64,000 bases of DNA from Yoonia sp. (GCF_018402175.1 NZ_JAGYJK010000002.1:1-64000); one strand, 5' to 3'; counted from the stretch's first letter, positions 47,220 to 57,045 are shown. The notes: generated by a model not told the origin, from the sequence alone. A program made the numbers and translations.

Positions 47220-48871
47220 ATGCAACGGCACGGCGGAAAAATACTCAGCGATCAACTGAAAAAGCTGGGTGTGCGGCGCGTGTTTTCCGTGCCGGGCGAA
47301 AGCTTTCTGGCCGCGCTCGACGGGCTTTATGACAGCGGCATCGCCAATGTCGTCTGCCGTCAGGAAGGTGGCGCCGCGATGATGGCCGAAGTCTATGGCA
47401 AGATGACAGGCCAGCCCGGCGTGTGTTTCGTCACCCGCGGACCGGGGGCGACGAATGCCAGCGCGGGCATCCATATCGCGATGCAGGACAGCACGCCGAT
47501 GGTGCTGTTCGTGGGCCAGATCGACAATCGGCACACTGACCGCGAGACATTCCAAGAGGTCGATTACAAGGCGATGTTCGGCCCCATCGCCAAATGGGTC
47601 GCGCAGGTCAACCACACCGACCGGCTGCCCGAATATATCGGGCGCGCGTTCCGTGTGGCGATGTCGGGCCGTCCCGGTCCTGTCGTGCTGGCCCTGCCCG
47701 AAAACATGCTGAGCGATGTAGCCGATGTGCCAGATATCCGGCTGGGCGAGCTGCATGAGGCGCAGATGCCCAGCGCGGCGACCCAGGCCATTCTGCACGC
47801 GCTGGGACAGGCCGAACGCCCGCTGGTCGTGGTGGGTGGCCCGCATTGGGACGCACAGGCGCAGGCCAATCTGCAAGCCTTTGCCGAACAGCATCACCTG
47901 CCCGTCGCGGTCGGTTTCCGCCGGCAGGATTATATCGACAACCACCACGGCTGTTATGCCGGTGATCTGAACGTCGGGATCAACCCGCGCCTTGCCGCGC
48001 GGGTGCGCGCGGCCGACCTGCTGCTGCTGATCGGCACGCGCTTTGGCGATATCGAGACGCAGGGCTACACGCTCGTCGACCCCGCCGCCCCGCAGAAAAC
48101 CATCATCCACATCCATGCCGACGCGGACGAGATCGGGCGCGTCTATGCCCCCGACATCGGCGTGGTGGCGACCGCCCCCGCCGCCCTGCGCGCGCTGGTC
48201 GCGGCAAGCCCCGTGGGTGACTGGTCCAACTGGACCGCCGCCGCGCGCGCCGATTACGACGCATGGATCAGCCCGCAGGAAAGCCCCGGCGCGCTGAAAC
48301 AGGAACAGGTCATCAAATGGTTGTCCGATCAGTTGCCCGATGATGCGATCCTGACCAACGGCGCGGGAATTACGCGGCATGGCTGCACCGCTATTTCGTC
48401 TACAAGAAACACGGCACGCAACTGGCCCCCACATCGGGGTCAATGGGTTACGGCTTTCCGGCGGCGATTTCGGCGTCACTCGAATATCCCGACCGGACGG
48501 TGGTCTGTTTGGCAGGGGATGGCTGTTTCCAGATGACCTGCAACGAACTCTCGACCGCAGCCCAGCACGGGGCAACACCGATCGTCGTGGTCATGGACAA
48601 CGGCCGCTACGGCACGATCCGCATGCATCAGGAAAAGCATTATCCGGGGCGGGTGTCGGGCACGATGCTGGCCAACCCCGATTTCGCCGCCCTCGCCCGC
48701 GCCTATGGCGGCTATGGCGAGACGGTCACGACCTCCGCCGATTTCGTTGCGGCCTTCGGCCGCGCGCAGGCCGCAGGCACCTTTGCGATCATCGCCTGCA
48801 AGGTGGATGAAGAGGCGTTGAGCACAGGCGCCACGCTGAGCGCGGTCAGGGCGGCGGCATTGTCGCGGTAA
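47220..48871 (+). CDS. acetolactate-synthase-like thiamine-pyrophosphate enzyme (one frameshift)
   Basis: The restored protein is about 550 residues. N domain: GKILSDQLKKLGVRRVFSVP, GESFLAALDG, catalytic Glu in CRQEGGAAMMAEVYGK; middle domain with PLVVVGGPHW; C domain with GSMGYGFPAAISASLEYPDR and TPP-Mg motif GDGCFQMTCNELSTAAQHGA, then VVVMDNGRYGTIRMHQEKHY. The frame is lost at 48365-48368, where one more G in a G run restores GAGNYAAWLHRYFVYK. The lack of an adjacent small subunit suggests a catabolic relative of IlvB. The start was chosen at MQRHGGKIL; ATGs at 47160 and 47202 are alternatives. Confidence 0.87.
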
Positions 48872-48887
48872 GGACCATCACAACAGA

Positions 48888-48952
48888 GGGCAGCCCCCGA
48901 GCCTGGGGTGGGGGTGAAGCCCCCTCCCCGGGGGGAGGGTCGGGGGCTGCCC
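48888..48952. terminator. large hairpin, bidirectional terminator or REP-like element
   Basis: GGGCAGCCCCCGA (48888-48900) is perfectly complementary to TCGGGGGCTGCCC (48940-48952), with a second inner hairpin CCCTCCCC / GGGGAGGG. It lies between the convergent acetolactate-synthase-like gene and pheS. No T run follows, so it may block transcription by structure or be a mobile palindrome. Confidence 0.65.
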
Positions 48953-48978
48953 GGCGCTGCCGGGCGGGACCACCAAAC

Positions 48979-50052
48979 CTAGCGCGACAACCCGCCATGC
49001 AGCGTTGGCACATCCAGCGCGGCAAAGCCGTAATGCCGCAGCCAGCGCAGGTCGCTATCAAAGAACGCCCGCAGATCGGGGATGCCGTATTTCAGCATCG
49101 CAATGCGGTCGATGCCCATCCCGAAGGCAAAGCCCTGCCACTGGGTCGGGTCCACGCCCGCCGCTTGCAGCACCTTGGGATGCACCATGCCGGAGCCAAG
49201 GATTTCGAGCCAGTCGTCGCCTTCGCCCACTTTCAGCGTGCCGCCTTCCCATGAACAGCGGATATCCACCTCGGCGGAGGGTTCGGTGAAGGGGAAATGC
49301 GACGCGCGGAAGCGGATGTCGACGTGGTCCACCTCGAAATAGGATTTCACGAATTCCTCCAGCACCCATTTCAGGTTCGCCATGCTGATATCTTTGTCAA
49401 TGGCCAGCCCTTCGACCTGATGGAACATCGGGGTATGGGTCTGGTCGTAATCGGCACGATAGACACGGCCGGGGCAGATGATGCGGGTGGGGGCGCCTGT
49501 CGCCTCCATGCTGCGGATCTGCACGGGGCTGGTATGGGTGCGCAACACATGCGGCGGGCGGTTATCGCCCGCGGCGCGGTGGGTGTAGAACGTGTCCATT
49601 TCCGCCCGCGCAGGGTGGTGGCCCGGAATGTTCAGCGCGTCGAAATTGTACCAATCCGATTCGATCTGGGGCCCTTCAGCGACAGCGAAGCCCATGTCGG
49701 CGAAGATGGCGGTGACTTCTTCGGTGACTTGGGAAATCGGGTGAATCGTCCCCTGACGGCGGGGGCGCGATGGCAGGGTCACGTCGAGCCATTCGCCGCG
49801 CAGCCGCGCATCAAGGGCGGCATCGCCAAGGGCTGCCTTTTTCGCGGCCAAGGCGCTATTGATCTCGTCCTTCAGCGCGTTCAGCGCGGGGCCGGCGGTC
49901 TGGCGTTCCTCGGGCGACATCTTGCCCAGCTCGCGCATTTGCAGACTGATTTCGCCTTTCTTGCCCAAGGCGGTGATGCGCAGGTCTTCGATCGCGGCCT
50001 CGTCACCGGCTGCGGCAATCAGGGAAAGGTATTTGGCTTTCAGGTCGTCCAT
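48979..50052 (-). CDS. pheS: phenylalanyl-tRNA synthetase alpha subunit
   Basis: This 357-residue class II synthetase subunit has an N-terminal coiled coil ([20 protein letters not shown]), then motif 1-3 parts: [60 protein letters not shown] with FHQVEGL, and [20 protein letters not shown]. It binds ATP and phenylalanine and works with PheT. It follows the rpmI-rplT genes on the same strand behind a terminator-like hairpin; pheT is 21 kb away. Confidence 0.97.
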   Translation of the reverse strand: MDDLKAKYLSLIAAAGDEAAIEDLRITALGKKGEISLQMRELGKMSPEERQTAGPALNALKDEINSALAAKKAALGDAALDARLRGEWLDVTLPSRPRRQGTIHPISQVTEEVTAIFADMGFAVAEGPQIESDWYNFDALNIPGHHPARAEMDTFYTHRAAGDNRPPHVLRTHTSPVQIRSMEATGAPTRIICPGRVYRADYDQTHTPMFHQVEGLAIDKDISMANLKWVLEEFVKSYFEVDHVDIRFRASHFPFTEPSAEVDIRCSWEGGTLKVGEGDDWLEILGSGMVHPKVLQAAGVDPTQWQGFAFGMGIDRIAMLKYGIPDLRAFFDSDLRWLRHYGFAALDVPTLHGGLSR

Positions 50053-50127
50053 GGCGCGCCTCTTGATCTGGTTGTGCAGGGGTTAGCGAAAGGGCGGGGT
50101 TCGCGCAAGGTGCTGGGGGGCAAACGC

Positions 50128-50157
50128 AAAAGGCCGCCCCATCACAGGGCGGCCTTT
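50128..50157 (-). terminator. intrinsic terminator after rplT
   Basis: Stem AAAGGCCGCCC / GGGCGGCCTTT (11 base pairs) with a seven-base loop, between rplT and pheS. On the minus strand the stem ends in TTTGCG, so readthrough into pheS is plausible. Confidence 0.75.
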
Positions 50158-50179
50158 CGTATAACTCAGCAGCCTTGGC

Positions 50180-50539
50180 TTATGCCATCGCCGCTTTCGC
50201 CTGACCAACGATTGTCGCGAACGCTTCTGGTTCGTTCACGGCCAGATCGGCCAGAACCTTGCGGTCGACTTCGATGCCGGCCAGGGCCAGACCGTTGATG
50301 AACTTGGAGTAGTTCAGTGTCTCGTCTACCGAACGCACACCTGCGTTGATCCGCTGGATCCACAAAGCGCGGAAATTGCGCTTGCGGTTGTGCCGGTCAC
50401 GGGTGGCATATTGGTTGGCTTTGTCGACGGCCTGCTTGGCGACCTTGAAGGTCTTGGACCGGCGATCATAATAGCCTTTTGCCGCATCAAGAACTTTCTT
50501 GTGACGACGATGTGTAACTGTTCCGCCTTTAACGCGCAT
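50180..50539 (-). CDS. rplT: 50S ribosomal protein L20
   Basis: This 119-residue protein shows the highly conserved L20 sequence: [60 protein letters not shown] and [19 protein letters not shown]. It binds 23S rRNA early in assembly and can repress its own operon by binding the mRNA. It lies 17 bases after rpmI. infC, often first in this operon, is not upstream here. Confidence 0.98.
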   Translation of the reverse strand: MRVKGGTVTHRRHKKVLDAAKGYYDRRSKTFKVAKQAVDKANQYATRDRHNRKRNFRALWIQRINAGVRSVDETLNYSKFINGLALAGIEVDRKVLADLAVNEPEAFATIVGQAKAAMA

Positions 50540-50556
50540 ATCTCAAATCCCTCTAA

Positions 50557-50757
50557 TCAACGTGCGTAAGGCATCATCGGCTTGATGATACCTTCGTCTT
50601 GTTTGCTCAACGTCGTGGTGCCACGCGCGTTGCGGAGGAATTTGTTGCTGCGCTTGATCATGCCGTGGCGCTTTCCGGCCTGACCGGCCAGAATGCGGCC
50701 CGTGGCCGTCACCTTGAACCGCTTTTTGCAGCTCGATTTCGTTTTCATCTTAGGCAT
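50557..50757 (-). CDS. rpmI: 50S ribosomal protein L35
   Basis: This 66-residue basic protein reads [40 protein letters not shown], the standard L35. A ribosome site GAGGAG lies before the ATG. The 158-base leader up to pyk contains a 10-base direct repeat, CGGACGCGCG, at 50781-50790 and 50811-50820, spaced 30 bases, and could hold promoter or autoregulatory elements. Confidence 0.97.
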   Translation of the reverse strand: MPKMKTKSSCKKRFKVTATGRILAGQAGKRHGMIKRSNKFLRNARGTTTLSKQDEGIIKPMMPYAR

Positions 50758-50915
50758 TTCCGTCTCCTCTTAAGGTCGGTCGGACGCGCGACTCGGCATG
50801 CCACATAGGCCGGACGCGCGGGTGAAGGCTGCCGTATAGGACGCAAAAGCCCTGTGTGCAAGCCTGTTCAGTTCAGATAACGGCCGATGATCGCACCCGC
50901 CGTCGTTGCCAGACA

Positions 50916-52361
50916 TCATTCCGTTTCAGAGGCGTAGATCAAACGCTCCTCGCAGGGGGCGACGCGCAGGATGTTGGTCGACCCCGGCGTGTTGAACGGC
51001 ACGCCTGCGGTGACGACGACCATGTCGTCCTTGGTCGCCATGCCCTGCGCCAGCGTGGCGCGCACAGCCGCGATCACGGCATCTTTGAAACGGTTCACCT
51101 CGCCCGTGATGACGCAATTGGTGCCCCATGACAGGCACAGCCGCCGCGCGGTGCGGATATGGCTGGTCAGCGCGATGATCGGCACACGCGGGCGTTCACG
51201 CGCCACCAACAGCGCGGTGGTGCCGGATTGTGAAAAACAGCAGATCGCCTTGATATCGGTGGTTTCCGCGATTTCGCGCGCGGCTGACACGATCCCGTCA
51301 GCGACGCTGGTACGCACGGCGCGGCGCGACGCTTCGATGATCTCGGTATAGGTGGGGTCGGCTTCGACCTCTCTGGCGACATTGTCCATCGTCTGGACCG
51401 CCTCGATCGGATAGGACCCGGCGGCGGATTCCGCGGACAGCATGATCGCATCGGCCCCTTCATAGATCGCGGTGGCCACGTCGGAGACTTCGGCGCGGGT
51501 CGGCATCGGGCTTTCGATCATGGATTCGAGCATCTGCGTCGCCACGATCACCGGCTTGGCCGCAGCACGGCATTTGCGCACCAGCTGTTTCTGGATCGGC
51601 GGCACGTTTTGCACGGGCAGCTCCACGCCCAGATCACCACGCGCGACCATGATCCCGTCGCTGACGGCAAGAATCTCGTCGAAGTTCTTGACCGCTGCGG
51701 GCTTTTCGATCTTGGACAGGATCGCGGCACGGCCTTTGGCCAGCACGCGGGCTTCGTCCACGTCGGCGGGGCGCTGCACAAAAGACAGCGCGAGCCAGTC
51801 AACACCCAGTTCGCAGACGAATTCCAGATCCTTGCGGTCCTTGTCCGACAAAGCGGCCAGCGGCAGCACCACGTCCGGCACGTTCACGCCCTTGCGGTTC
51901 GAAATGGTGCCGCCCACGATGACCTCGCAATCGGCAAAGGTCGCGCCGCAATCCTTGACCCGCAGCTTGATCTTGCCGTCATTGACCAGCAGATGCGCGC
52001 CCGGTTCCAGTGCGTCGAAAATCTCGGTATGGGGCAGGCAGACGCGGCTGGCATCGCCATCGGTCTTGTCCAGATCAAGCCGGAAGGACGCACCCGGCAC
52101 CAGTTCTTCTTCGCCATTGGCAAAGACGCCGACGCGCAGTTTCGGCCCCTGCAAATCCGCCAGAATGGCAATCGGGCTGTCGAGGTCTTTTTCCACCTGC
52201 CGGATGATGGCGTGCCGCTTGCGGATTTCCTCGTGGTCGCCATGCGACATGTTCAGGCGGAACACATCGGCCCCCGCCTCGTGCAAGGCGCGGATCATCG
52301 CGTAATCGTTGGAAGCGGGGCCAAGCGTGGCGACGATCTTGACGTTGCGGTGGCGTTTCAT
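50916..52361 (-). CDS. pyk: pyruvate kinase
   Basis: This 481-residue glycolytic enzyme has MKRHRNVKIVATLGPASNDY, FRLNMSHGDHEEIRKRHAII, ILADLQGPKLRVGVFANGE, the active-site signature ILSKIEKPAAVKNFDEILAV with DGIMVARGDLGVELP, and the C-terminal allosteric domain (ICCFSQSGTTALLVARERPR). It makes ATP and pyruvate from PEP. The ATG at 52361 begins MKRHRN; the two codons before it come from a TTG and were not used. It is divergent from hutG. Confidence 0.97.
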   Translation of the reverse strand: MKRHRNVKIVATLGPASNDYAMIRALHEAGADVFRLNMSHGDHEEIRKRHAIIRQVEKDLDSPIAILADLQGPKLRVGVFANGEEELVPGASFRLDLDKTDGDASRVCLPHTEIFDALEPGAHLLVNDGKIKLRVKDCGATFADCEVIVGGTISNRKGVNVPDVVLPLAALSDKDRKDLEFVCELGVDWLALSFVQRPADVDEARVLAKGRAAILSKIEKPAAVKNFDEILAVSDGIMVARGDLGVELPVQNVPPIQKQLVRKCRAAAKPVIVATQMLESMIESPMPTRAEVSDVATAIYEGADAIMLSAESAAGSYPIEAVQTMDNVAREVEADPTYTEIIEASRRAVRTSVADGIVSAAREIAETTDIKAICCFSQSGTTALLVARERPRVPIIALTSHIRTARRLCLSWGTNCVITGEVNRFKDAVIAAVRATLAQGMATKDDMVVVTAGVPFNTPGSTNILRVAPCEERLIYASETE

Positions 52362-52459
52362 GGTCAATCCCTTTGGTAATGCCCGTTAGCGGTAACAGCA
52401 GGCTTTGCGCCCTTATTGCGCAATTCCCTTCCGGCGACAACTAGCCTAAATGCAGTGAC

Positions 52460-53203
52460 ATGAGAATGACACACCCAGCCTATGAGATCGAGGGCGCGGA
52501 CAGGCCCGGCCGCTGGCTTGTGACCTGCGACCATGCGACCAACCATGTGCCCGATTGGGTTGCAGGCGGCGATCTGGGCCTGCCTGCAGCCGACATGGGC
52601 CGCCACATCGCCTATGATATCGGGGCGGCAGGGGTGACGCGGCATCTGGCGGCGCTGCTGGACAGCCCCGCGATCCTGTCGCGCTTTTCACGGCTGGTGA
52701 TCGACCCCAACCGGGGCGAGGATGACCCGACCCTGCTGATGCGCCTTTACGACGGCACGATCATTCCGGCCAACCGCCATGCGGGACCGCAGGATTTGGC
52801 CGAACGGCTGGACCGGCTCTACCGGCCCTATCACGATGCCTACGCCGATCTGGCGGCAAAGATGCAGCGCCCAGCGATCTGCGCGATCCATAGCTTCACC
52901 CCCCGCCTGCGGTCGCGCGCGCCCCGCCCTTGGGAGGTTGGCGTGCTGTTCGCCCATGATGACCGGCTGGCAAAGCCCTTGATCGCCGCCTGCCGCGCGC
53001 AGGGCTGGTGCACGGGCGAAAACGAACCCTATGCAGGCCATTTGCCCGGCGATGCGATTGACCGGCATGCCTTGCAACATGGCCGCCCCAATGTACTGAT
53101 CGAATTGCGTCAAGACCTGATCGCGGATCAGGCGGGGCAGATGGCCTGGGCCGACAGGCTTGCGCCGATTCTGCAAAGCGTCCTGAAAGACAGCCAGTTA
53201 TGA
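52460..53203 (+). CDS. hutG: N-formylglutamate amidohydrolase
   Basis: This 247-residue zinc-dependent amidohydrolase (FGase family) has WLVTCDHATNHVPDWVAGGD, HIAYDIGAAGVTRHLAALLD, SRLVIDPNRGEDDPTLLMRL, ICAIHSFTPRLRSRAPRPWE and GRPNVLIELRQDLIADQAGQ. It releases formate from N-formylglutamate in histidine use, though no other hut gene is nearby, so another formyl substrate is possible. It begins a run with DUF1244 and dapE (11-base and overlapping junctions). Confidence 0.9.
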   Translation: MRMTHPAYEIEGADRPGRWLVTCDHATNHVPDWVAGGDLGLPAADMGRHIAYDIGAAGVTRHLAALLDSPAILSRFSRLVIDPNRGEDDPTLLMRLYDGTIIPANRHAGPQDLAERLDRLYRPYHDAYADLAAKMQRPAICAIHSFTPRLRSRAPRPWEVGVLFAHDDRLAKPLIAACRAQGWCTGENEPYAGHLPGDAIDRHALQHGRPNVLIELRQDLIADQAGQMAWADRLAPILQSVLKDSQL

Positions 53204-53214
53204 AGGAGACAGAC

Positions 53215-53508
53215 ATGGACGACCAGACACGCATTGAACTGGAGGCCGCCGCCTTTCGCCGCCTGCGCCAGCATCTGCAAACCGACCGCCCCGACGTGCA
53301 GAATATCGACATGATGAATTTGACGGGCTTTTGCCGGAACTGCCTGTCACGCTGGTATCAGGAAGCCGCGAACGAACGCGGTATTCCCATGACTAAGGAC
53401 GAAGGCCGCGAAGCGTTCTATGGCATGCCCTATGACGACTGGCGCGCGCAGCACCAGACCGAGGCAAGCCCCGCCGCGCAAGAGGCGTTCAAGTCATCCC
53501 ATGATTGA
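53215..53508 (+). CDS. DUF1244 family protein
   Basis: This 97-residue protein has [40 protein letters not shown] and [20 protein letters not shown], the complete DUF1244 signature with the FCRNCLS cysteine pair. Structures of the family show a small helical fold; function is unknown. It overlaps dapE by eight bases. The start was set at [10 protein letters not shown], preceded by AAGGAG. Confidence 0.92.
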   Translation: MDDQTRIELEAAAFRRLRQHLQTDRPDVQNIDMMNLTGFCRNCLSRWYQEAANERGIPMTKDEGREAFYGMPYDDWRAQHQTEASPAAQEAFKSSHD

Positions 53509-54640
53509 TCCCGTCGCCCTGACCGCCGATTTGGTCCGCTGCCCGTCCGTCACACCTGATGAGGGCGGCGCGCTGGTCTTGCTGGAGGACTTGCTGACCA
53601 AAGGCGGGTTCACCTGCACCCGCGTGGATCGTGGCGGCGTGTCCAACCTGTTCGCTCGCTGGGGGCGGCAGGGGGCGAACCGGACCTTCGGGTTCAACGG
53701 GCATACCGATGTCGTGCCTTTGGGGGACGAGGCGGCATGGACGATGCCGCCCTTCGGCGCGGTCATCAAGGACGGCTACCTTTACGGGCGCGGGTCCACG
53801 GACATGAAATCCGGCGTCGCGGCCTTTGCCGCAGCAGCAGTTGATTTCGTGACCGACACGCCCCCCGATGGCGCGATCATTCTGGCGATCACGGGGGACG
53901 AGGAAGGTGACGCGCTAGACGGCACGACCGCATTGCTCGACTGGATGGCCGCCAATAACGAGTCCATGTCTGTCTGTCTGGTGGGCGAACCCACCTGCCC
54001 TGATGTGATGGGCGAAGCGATGAAGATCGGGCGGCGCGGATCACTGAACGCGACCTTTACCGTGACCGGCGTACAGGGCCATTCCGCCTATCCGCATCGC
54101 GCCAAAAACCCGCTGCCTGCGGTGGCGCGGCTGGTGGATATTCTGGCCAGTCACGAGCTTGACCAAGGCACCGCGCATTTCGACCCCTCGACCCTTGCGG
54201 TGGTCACGATTGATACCGGCAATCCGGCAACCAATGTGATCCCTGCGCAGACCCGCGCAGGCGTGAATATCCGCTTCAACGACTTGCATTCTGGCGCAAG
54301 CCTGACCGCGTGGATGCAGGGCGTCGCCGATCAGGTCGCAACCGATTTCGGTCTGCGGATCGCGATGCAGGTCAAGGTATCAGGTGAAAGTTTCATCACC
54401 CCGCCCGGTCCCTTGTCCGATCTGGTGGGCAAGGCGGTCAAGGCCGAGACAGGGCGCGATCCGGTGCTGTCCACATCCGGCGGCACGTCGGATGCGCGCT
54501 TTGTGCAGCATCATTGCCCCGTGGTGGAATTCGGGCTGGTGGGCAAGACCATGCATCAGGTCGATGAACGGGTGGCGGTCGATCAGATTGTCCAGCTCAA
54601 GGCGATTTACGGGCGGATCTTGGCGGATTATTTCGCGTAA
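53501..54640 (+). CDS. dapE: succinyl-diaminopimelate desuccinylase
   Basis: This 379-residue M20 metallopeptidase-like enzyme hydrolyses N-succinyl-LL-diaminopimelate in lysine and peptidoglycan synthesis. Zinc ligands and catalytic groups are in [53 protein letters not shown] and the dimerisation domain [20 protein letters not shown]. The C-terminal [20 protein letters not shown] holds the last His. Its TAA lies inside a palindromic repeat (family B). The start overlaps DUF1244, so they are co-translated. Confidence 0.96.
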   Translation: MIDPVALTADLVRCPSVTPDEGGALVLLEDLLTKGGFTCTRVDRGGVSNLFARWGRQGANRTFGFNGHTDVVPLGDEAAWTMPPFGAVIKDGYLYGRGSTDMKSGVAAFAAAAVDFVTDTPPDGAIILAITGDEEGDALDGTTALLDWMAANNESMSVCLVGEPTCPDVMGEAMKIGRRGSLNATFTVTGVQGHSAYPHRAKNPLPAVARLVDILASHELDQGTAHFDPSTLAVVTIDTGNPATNVIPAQTRAGVNIRFNDLHSGASLTAWMQGVADQVATDFGLRIAMQVKVSGESFITPPGPLSDLVGKAVKAETGRDPVLSTSGGTSDARFVQHHCPVVEFGLVGKTMHQVDERVAVDQIVQLKAIYGRILADYFA

Positions 54641-54662
54641 GGTGGATTTGAATCCACCTTAC
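54637..54662. repeat. palindromic repeat family B, copy 2, overlapping the dapE stop
   Basis: GTAAGGTGGATT and AATCCACCTTAC, separated by TG, form a perfect 12-base-pair inverted repeat. The TAA in GTAAGG is the dapE stop codon. It shares GTAAGGTGG and the layout with the copy at 25345-25370. Confidence 0.85.
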
Positions 54663-54708
54663 AGGTAAATGTGATGACGCCCTGCCTGCACCATGCTAGG
54701 GCAGCGGG

Positions 54709-56964
54709 ATGACACAGATCCCTTCGAAATCCGAAATCCTCGCCTTCATCGCCGACAACCCGACCCAGACCGCCAAGCGCGACATCGCGCGCGCGTTCGG
54801 GATCAAGGGGGCGGCGCGGATTGACCTCAAGCGCATCCTCAAGGAACTGGAAGAGGCGGGCAAGCTGACCAAGCGCCGGTCCTCCTATCGCGATGCCGAG
54901 GATCTGCCGCCGGTCGCCGTGCTGGAGATTTTGGCCCCCGATGCGGATGGTGACCTGTTCGCGCGCCCGCTGGAATGGACAGGCCAGGGGGCGGAACCCC
55001 GCGTGCTGATGCTCCTGCGCTCCAGCGATCCGGCGCTGGGTGCGGGCGACCGGATTCTGGGGCGTCTGACCTTGGACAAGACCGAGGATCACAGCCATAC
55101 CGCCCGCATGATCCGCAGGATCGGCACCAATCCGATGCGGATTCTGGGCGTGTTCCGTGCCGGGTCCGAAGGCGGCAGCGTGCTGCCCATCGACAAGGGC
55201 GCGGACAAGCAATGGGTCGTCCCCGCCGGTGCCACGGGTGGCGCCAAGGACGGCGAACTGGTCGAGGCCGAACAGGCAGGCCCCAAAGGCCGGCTTGGCC
55301 TGCCCAAAGCCCGCATTGTCGCGCGTCTGGGTGACCCCACCGCGCCGCGTGCCGTATCACTGATCGCGATCCACCAGCACGGCATCCCCGACCATTTCCC
55401 CGATGATGCCGTGGCCGAGGCCGATGCCGCCAAACCCGTGGGCGTCAAAGGCCGCAAGGACCTGCGCGATCTGCCCTTGATCACCATCGACCCGTGGGAT
55501 GCGCGCGACCATGACGATGCCTGCTTTGTCGAAGCGGATGAAGACCCTGAAAACGCGGGCGGTTTCATCATCTGGGTCGCCATCGCCGATGTCGCGGCCT
55601 ATGTCAAACCCAACACTGCGCTGGACAACGAGGCGCGCAAGCGCGGCAATTCCACCTATTTCCCCGACCGCGTGGTGCCGATGCTGCCGGACCGGTTGTC
55701 GGGCGATCTGTGTTCCCTGCACGAAGGCGTGGACCGCGCCTGTATCGCTGTGGCGATGCGGATCGACGCGCAGGGGCAGAAGATCGGGCATGAATTCCAT
55801 CGTGGGCTGATGAAATCCGTGGCCTCGCTGAATTATGAAGAGGTGCAGGACGCGATCGACGGGCAGCCGAACGACAAGACAGCGCCCTTGATGCAGGAGA
55901 TCATCCGCCCGATCTATGCTGCCTATGCCGCTTTGGTCAAAGCCCGCGCGCTGCGCCAGCCGCTGGAGCTGGACCTACCGGAACGCCAGATCATCCTGAA
56001 TGATGATGGCAAGGTCACATCGGTCCAGTTCAAAGACCGGCTGGATGCACATCGTCTGATCGAGGAATTCATGGTGCTGGCCAATGTCGCCGCCGCCGAA
56101 ACGCTAATCGCCAAAAAATCACCCCTGCTGTTCCGCGTGCATGAGGAACCCAACCCCGACAAGCTGGACGCCCTACGTGACGTCGCGCAGGCATCGGGGC
56201 TGGTGCTGGCCAAAGGGCAGGTGTTGAAAACCGCGCATCTGAACCGGCTGCTGGTTGCCGCGCGCGAGACTGAACAATCGGAACTGATCAATATGGCGAC
56301 CCTGCGGTCGATGACACAGGCCTATTACAGTCCTGAAAATTTAGGCCATTTCGGGCTGGCCCTGCGGTCTTATGCGCATTTCACCTCGCCCATTCGCCGC
56401 TATTCCGACCTGATCGTGCATCGCGCGTTGATTGCCGCCCATGGCTGGGGCAAGGACGGGCTGTCACCGTGGGATATCGAGAACCTGAGCGATACCGCGC
56501 AAAAGATTTCCGACACCGAACGCCGGTCGATGGCCGCCGAACGTGACACCACCGACCGTTATCTGGCGGCGTTCCTGTCGGACCGGATCGGGGTGGAAAT
56601 GGGCGGCCGGATCAGCGGGATCGCCAAGTTTGGCGTCTTTGTGAAACTGGATGAAACCGGTGCCGATGGCATGATCCCGATCCGCACGCTGGGGCGCGAA
56701 TATTTCCATTATGACGCCGACAGCCAGACGCTGATGGGGTCGGACAGCGGCACGCTGATCCGCCTTGGCCAGCGCGTCACCGTGAAATTGATCGAGGCGG
56801 CCCCCGTGACCGGCGGGCTGATTGTCGAACTGCTGACGCTGGATGAACGTACCATGCCGCGCGGCCCAAGCGTGACCCGCGGCAAGCCTGTGCGCCGCAA
56901 ACAGGCCGGTGCCAAGGCAAAGGCCGCCAAGATTGCCCGCAAGGTCAAGCGTAGCCGCATGTGA
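54709..56964 (+). CDS. rnr: ribonuclease R
   Basis: This 751-residue 3'-5' exoribonuclease has an N-terminal winged-helix region (FIADNPTQTAKRDIARAFGI), cold-shock-type OB domains, the RNB catalytic domain with the metal-binding aspartates of LITIDPWDARDHDDACFVEA and YFPDRVVPMLPDRLSGDLCS, and FTSPIRRYSDLIVHR. The C-terminal S1 domain (GGRISGIAKFGVFVKLDETG) is followed by a Lys/Arg-rich tail KAKAAKIARKVKRSRM. It degrades structured RNA and damaged rRNA. A repeat with a hairpin follows as probable terminator. Confidence 0.96.
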   Translation: MTQIPSKSEILAFIADNPTQTAKRDIARAFGIKGAARIDLKRILKELEEAGKLTKRRSSYRDAEDLPPVAVLEILAPDADGDLFARPLEWTGQGAEPRVLMLLRSSDPALGAGDRILGRLTLDKTEDHSHTARMIRRIGTNPMRILGVFRAGSEGGSVLPIDKGADKQWVVPAGATGGAKDGELVEAEQAGPKGRLGLPKARIVARLGDPTAPRAVSLIAIHQHGIPDHFPDDAVAEADAAKPVGVKGRKDLRDLPLITIDPWDARDHDDACFVEADEDPENAGGFIIWVAIADVAAYVKPNTALDNEARKRGNSTYFPDRVVPMLPDRLSGDLCSLHEGVDRACIAVAMRIDAQGQKIGHEFHRGLMKSVASLNYEEVQDAIDGQPNDKTAPLMQEIIRPIYAAYAALVKARALRQPLELDLPERQIILNDDGKVTSVQFKDRLDAHRLIEEFMVLANVAAAETLIAKKSPLLFRVHEEPNPDKLDALRDVAQASGLVLAKGQVLKTAHLNRLLVAARETEQSELINMATLRSMTQAYYSPENLGHFGLALRSYAHFTSPIRRYSDLIVHRALIAAHGWGKDGLSPWDIENLSDTAQKISDTERRSMAAERDTTDRYLAAFLSDRIGVEMGGRISGIAKFGVFVKLDETGADGMIPIRTLGREYFHYDADSQTLMGSDSGTLIRLGQRVTVKLIEAAPVTGGLIVELLTLDERTMPRGPSVTRGKPVRRKQAGAKAKAAKIARKVKRSRM

Positions 56965-56972
56965 AGTGTCGC

Positions 56973-57021
56973 GCCGAAGGACTTTTGTGCCTTCGGCGAG
57001 GATATTTAAGCTCGGAAGATG
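56973..57021 (+). repeat. dispersed repeat family A, copy 6, acting as terminator after rnr
   Basis: The hairpin GCCGAAGG (56973-56980) / CCTTCGGC (56990-56997) is followed by GAGGATATTTAAG and CTCGGAAGATG. Same order as the other copies in complement orientation. It stands between the convergent rnr and rppH genes, nine bases after the rnr stop. Confidence 0.85.
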
Positions 57022-57045
57022 GGAAAAGCGCCGTGCGTTGCGCGG

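Noticed and set aside
13091-57021. CRISPR array from recurring repeats
   Set aside because: The repeat copies are tens of kilobases to a few hundred bases apart with no regular spacers and no cas genes.
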